The notes under the pieces: generated by a model | What the model was told of the DNA's origin: nothing | Seen by the model: the letters and a program-made list of their open reading frames with translations, nothing else | Databases searched by the model: none | Shown: positions 5,574 through 8,996 of the stretch, piece after piece | How the letters are laid out: each line of letters begins with the position of its first letter | How positions within the stretch are numbered: position 1 is the first letter of the stretch | Program-made: the position numbers and the translations under genes | Origin: Cyclobacteriaceae bacterium | GTDB lineage: Bacteria > Bacteroidota > Bacteroidia > Cytophagales > Cyclobacteriaceae | Direction: 5' to 3' | Assembly (NCBI GenBank): GCA_030589835.1 | Contig: JAUUZS010000136.1 | Coordinates: forward strand, 1-8,996 | DNA: 8,996 nt

Positions 5574-8500
5574 TTACTGAATGCTGATATTATTTTTGAA
5601 GGCAATTGTGAAAGAAGTACCAATACCCGGTGTGGAAGTGACGTGTAACTTTCCATTTAACTTTTCTGCTGTTTCTTTTGCAATAAACAAGCCTAATCCT
5701 GATCCGTTTGATTTTTCAGTGGCACGGAAAAACATATCAAAAATACGGTTCAAATGATCTTTATCGATACCAATTCCGTTATCACTGATGGTTAAATTCC
5801 ACGTGTTTTTTTCGTTTTTATAGCTGATATTGATCTTTTTATTGTTCTTTTCCGGATCACCGTATTTTATGGCATTACCTATCAGGTTGTGTAAAATAAT
5901 TTTTAATCTTTGATAGTCGCTCACCACCAAACAATCAATATGAATGTCATTTTCAATATTCAAATTTTCTGTTTCAGGCATAAATCGAAGTTCCTTAATA
6001 ACCTCTTCTATTAAAGTATTAAGTTTAATATTTTCCGACTTTACCTCAATTCTATTGTTTCTGGAAAATTGGACTAGATTTTTTATTACTTCTTCCAGTT
6101 TATGAATACTAGATTCTATATATCTTAAGTATTTATGTATTCTTACATTTTTATTTTCCAGATTTGCAATATTTACGAGTCCCAGAATAGATTTTAGTGG
6201 AGAACTCAAATCATGGGAAGCGCTATACACAAACCTGTCCAATTCAGCTACGGTTTTGTTCAGTTCATCGATGGTTTTCTTTAATTTTTTGGTTCTTGAT
6301 TTTACTTTTTGCTCCAGGTTTTTGTTGATGCCTGTAATTTGCAACTGGAACTCTTCCAGGGATTTATTTTGTTCTTGTATTTTTTCATTCTGTGAGTACA
6401 CCTGTTCGTTCTGTGCTGTAAGCTCTTCGTTAAAAGCAGCTAATTGATTGTTTTGATTATGAATCTCATTTTTTCGCTCGTTAAGCGCTGAATTTTGAAG
6501 TGAAATCTCCTCTAGTTTTTCTTCATGTTCGCTGTTGATTTCACTAATTTCTTCAGTTCTATTGGCAATAATTCTTCTCAACTCAACTTTTTGCCTTTCG
6601 AGATACCGGGTACGTAGTTTCAATATAGAATAAGCCCCTGCCACACTTGCAACAAGCATAATAAATCTAAACCATATTGTTGCCCACCAGGGAGGGAGTA
6701 TTTCGATGTGGAGACTAATGCCTTGTTCATTCCATACGCCATCATTGTTTGAGGCTTTTACTCTAAGCGTATAGGTATCCGGATCGAGGTTTGTAAATAC
6801 TACTTTTCTTTCGTTTTGCAATGAGACCCAATCATCGTGAAATCCTTCAAGGATGTAAGCATATCGATTTTTGTCTGGCATGGTATAATCAAGTGCCGCA
6901 AAGGATAAACTAAAGGAGTTTTGTTTATACTTCAACACTATATGATCTGTTTCACTAATTTGCTGTTTAAGGGGCGATTTCGGGCCAATTTTCACCAACT
7001 GATCGTTTATGGTAATGTCCGTAAAAAGGATTGGAGGGGGAGCTGAATTGAAAGTTATATTATGAGGGTTTATAGCGTTGAAGCCATTGATTCCTCCGAA
7101 GAAAAGGGTGCCGTACGAAGACTTAAATGCCGAAGGAGAAACAAACTGGCCTCCCTGAAGGCCATCCCTAGCATCAAAATATATGCTCAATTTGGTTTTT
7201 TTATTGTAGGAAATCAGACCATTATTTGTACTGACCCATAAATTCTCTCCATCGTCCAATATGCCATTGACAAATAAGTTGCTTTCATTAAATATGTCTT
7301 CATTTATCAGTTTATCTTCATTCTCATCCATATAGAGGATGCCATGACCATAAAAGCTTGCCCACAGTGTGCCTCCGGAATCGCGGTGTAAGCAACTAAC
7401 AAACTGTCGAAAATCATTTTTATCCGGGTTTGTATATCTTTTAAAGGATTCTTTATCCCAATCAAAATAGTTCAATCCTCCCTCATCCGTTCCAATCCAG
7501 AGATTATTATCGTCATCAACTAAAAGAGCGGAAATCATATTGCTAGCAATTGAATTGGAATCGTTAGCATCGTGTAAATACCTGGTAAACGTTTTGGTAT
7601 GCGTATTATAATAGTTGAGGCCGGCACTAAAAGTGCCAATCCAAACATTGTCTTTCTTATCTATAGCGACTGTGAATATATCATCTGAACTTATTGAATT
7701 GTTGTCATTGGGGTTGTTTAAAAAATGGGCGAAAGTATTCGTTTTCGGATTAAGGTAATCCATTCCTGTAGCCCATTTGCCAATCCAAACCCCTCCTTTG
7801 CTATCAATTGACAGGGATAGTATTTTATCTCCGGACAGGCTATTCGGATTATGAGCATCGTGCAGGTATTTAATAAATTGGTTATCGTAAATACTTCCTC
7901 GTGATGTATTATATACATTTATTCCTTCACCATCGGTTCCAATCCAGATGTTTCCATGGGGATCTTCTGCAAATGTCGTTACATTATTGCCGGATAGACT
8001 TTCGGGGTTTCCTTTTTCATGACGGATAGGGTAAAATTTTCGTTTAGCCTTGTCCCAAATATTGACGCCCCCGTACATTGTTGATACCCATAACCTATCC
8101 TGGTTGTCAAAATAAATACTTTCAATAATGTCACTTTTTAAGGTTTTATCGTCATTTGGATTATGGGCGTAATGTCTGAATTTGTTGTCTGGAATTTGCT
8201 TTGAAGCATCTTCAAGCCTGTCAAGACCAGTGTCTGTACCAATCCATATTTCCCCATCTCGGGATTCTACTATTCCTTTAATTTGATTATTAGAGATCGA
8301 TGTTGGATTCTTTGTTGATGAATAATGAATAAATGATTTGGATTTGGGATTATATAAATCGACTCCGGCATCCCTTGTGGCTACCCAGATTCTGCTTTTT
8401 GAGTCATAAAACAAATAAAAGATATTATTACTTGACAGACTATTTTCATCATGAGGATCGTGCTGTAATTTGCTAACCGTGCTGTCATTATGAAGGATAA

Positions 8501-8996
8501 TAATTCCCTGGTTTGCGGTGCCAATCCATTTATTCTTATATTGATCTTCAGTAATAATTGATCCAAGCATTGATTTTGTAGGGTAAAGCACGTTGTCAAT
8601 GCTCAAATGTCTTTTGAATTTAATGTCGTTTGGGTCATCGTGTTGCGTGTATTTAAATGTACAAAAACCATTTTCATTGGTAACTACCCAAAATGTGCCA
8701 TCACTATCCTGAAAAATCGAGTGAATATAATTCCCGGAAATGGAGTTGCTATCGCCTTCAATAAATTTAAAGCTGTAGAAATTATCTTTCTCTCTGTTGT
8801 AAAGATTCAATCCCCCCCCGCGTGTGCAAACCCATAACCTCTTTTCCTTATCTTCAAATAGAAAAGTCACATGATTATATCCAAGACTATGTGGATTTTG
8901 GTTGTCGTGCTCATACAATTTGAAATTGTATCCATCATATTGGTTGAGACCACCTTCAGAACCAATCCATATCAGGCCTTTATAATCCTGGATCAC
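5574..8996 (-). CDS. Giant propeller-type sensor histidine kinase, 5' partial
   Basis: The frame is open to the window edge and begins inside the first propeller blade (IQDYKGLIWIGSEGGLNQYDG), so signal peptide and true start lie outside; a GTG at the edge is not the start. In window numbering, 14 Reg_prop blades occupy about residues 1-645, most with a W[IV]xT..G[GL] core, matching two seven-bladed propellers in the periplasm. A Y_Y_Y domain follows (about 650-765, with YAYILEGFHDDWVSL and YTLRVKASNNDGVW), then one membrane helix (about 770-790), a long coiled coil (about 795-915), HisKA (SASHDLSSP, H928) and HATPase (LIGNAIKYGD, DNGIGIDKD, GSGLGLFIAKE). It ends after the ATPase, without the receiver and AraC domains of Bacteroides hybrid sensors, so a separate response regulator is needed; none is in the window. 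By analogy with the family it may sense oligosaccharides, but the ligand is unknown. It converges on the STING-like gene. Confidence 0.93.
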   Translation of the reverse strand: MIQDYKGLIWIGSEGGLNQYDGYNFKLYEHDNQNPHSLGYNHVTFLFEDKEKRLWVCTRGGGLNLYNREKDNFYSFKFIEGDSNSISGNYIHSIFQDSDGTFWVVTNENGFCTFKYTQHDDPNDIKFKRHLSIDNVLYPTKSMLGSIITEDQYKNKWIGTANQGIIILHNDSTVSKLQHDPHDENSLSSNNIFYLFYDSKSRIWVATRDAGVDLYNPKSKSFIHYSSTKNPTSISNNQIKGIVESRDGEIWIGTDTGLDRLEDASKQIPDNKFRHYAHNPNDDKTLKSDIIESIYFDNQDRLWVSTMYGGVNIWDKAKRKFYPIRHEKGNPESLSGNNVTTFAEDPHGNIWIGTDGEGINVYNTSRGSIYDNQFIKYLHDAHNPNSLSGDKILSLSIDSKGGVWIGKWATGMDYLNPKTNTFAHFLNNPNDNNSISSDDIFTVAIDKKDNVWIGTFSAGLNYYNTHTKTFTRYLHDANDSNSIASNMISALLVDDDNNLWIGTDEGGLNYFDWDKESFKRYTNPDKNDFRQFVSCLHRDSGGTLWASFYGHGILYMDENEDKLINEDIFNESNLFVNGILDDGENLWVSTNNGLISYNKKTKLSIYFDARDGLQGGQFVSPSAFKSSYGTLFFGGINGFNAINPHNITFNSAPPPILFTDITINDQLVKIGPKSPLKQQISETDHIVLKYKQNSFSLSFAALDYTMPDKNRYAYILEGFHDDWVSLQNERKVVFTNLDPDTYTLRVKASNNDGVWNEQGISLHIEILPPWWATIWFRFIMLVASVAGAYSILKLRTRYLERQKVELRRIIANRTEEISEINSEHEEKLEEISLQNSALNERKNEIHNQNNQLAAFNEELTAQNEQVYSQNEKIQEQNKSLEEFQLQITGINKNLEQKVKSRTKKLKKTIDELNKTVAELDRFVYSASHDLSSPLKSILGLVNIANLENKNVRIHKYLRYIESSIHKLEEVIKNLVQFSRNNRIEVKSENIKLNTLIEEVIKELRFMPETENLNIENDIHIDCLVVSDYQRLKIILHNLIGNAIKYGDPEKNNKKINISYKNEKNTWNLTISDNGIGIDKDHLNRIFDMFFRATEKSNGSGLGLFIAKETAEKLNGKLHVTSTPGIGTSFTIAFKNNISIQ
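7060..8996 (-). repeat. Beta-propeller coding repeats (Reg_prop blades)
   Basis: The kinase gene carries about 14 imperfect repeats of roughly 135-155 bases, each encoding one blade: a linker such as NPNSLSGDK, then D..G..WIGT..GGLN.Y. The shared Trp-Ile-Gly codons leave an exact 8-base word, CCAATCCA on the plus strand, at 7492, 7636, 7790, 7939, 8239, 8521 and 8962. Blades 1-13 have the Trp; the last (GTLFFGGINGFNAIN) has Leu-Phe-Phe in its place. Divergence between units is high, so this is old protein-level repetition rather than a recent tandem expansion. Confidence 0.85.

Noticed and set aside
5420..5656. Minus-strand frame of 78 codons across the STING-like/kinase junction
   Set aside because: It overlaps the 3' ends of two well-supported genes and has no protein-like features or promoter; chance open frame.
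7492..8969. Seven copies of CCAATCCA as a dispersed regulatory repeat
   Set aside because: All fall on the Trp-Ile-Gly codons of the propeller blades, so protein repetition explains them.

Overview
The window looks like chromosomal DNA of an aerobic, probably marine or environmental member of the Bacteroidota (Cytophagales-like). The basis is the AT-rich composition, starts without Shine-Dalgarno sequences, a lipoprotein-type exported sulfatase, a sensor kinase with a 7TMR-DISM-like membrane domain, and a giant sensor kinase with a two-component-regulator beta-propeller. This placement is inference from gene content.

Layout. (1) Bases 2-1462, plus strand: C-terminal part of a multi-pass membrane histidine kinase whose gene starts before the window. 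(2) 1549-3030, minus strand: a lipoprotein sulfatase of the iduronate-2-sulfatase-like type, convergent with the kinase. (3) 3172-4242, plus strand: a two-domain VOC (glyoxalase/dioxygenase fold) protein, divergent from the sulfatase across 141 bp. (4) 4243-4716: a 474 bp stretch without an intact gene. It holds a weak terminator-like hairpin, a possible decayed reading frame and small inverted repeats. (5) 4717-5505, plus strand: a 262-residue protein that I read as a prokaryotic STING cyclic-dinucleotide receptor with a short N-terminal membrane-like segment. (6) 5574-8996, minus strand: a very large periplasmic-propeller histidine kinase (14 Reg_prop blades, Y_Y_Y domain, one membrane helix, coiled coil, HisKA, HATPase) whose N-terminus lies beyond the right edge.

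The genes do not form one obvious operon. Strand order is + - + + -, and only the VOC and STING-like genes are co-directional, separated by 474 bp. The two kinases, both lacking an adjacent response regulator, flank the enzymes and the STING-like gene.

The item most worth attention is the STING-like gene. Known bacterial STINGs sit in CBASS anti-phage operons next to a CD-NTase (CdnE type). No nucleotidyltransferase is visible here and both flanking genes are unrelated, so this looks like an orphan, possibly membrane-anchored, STING receptor.
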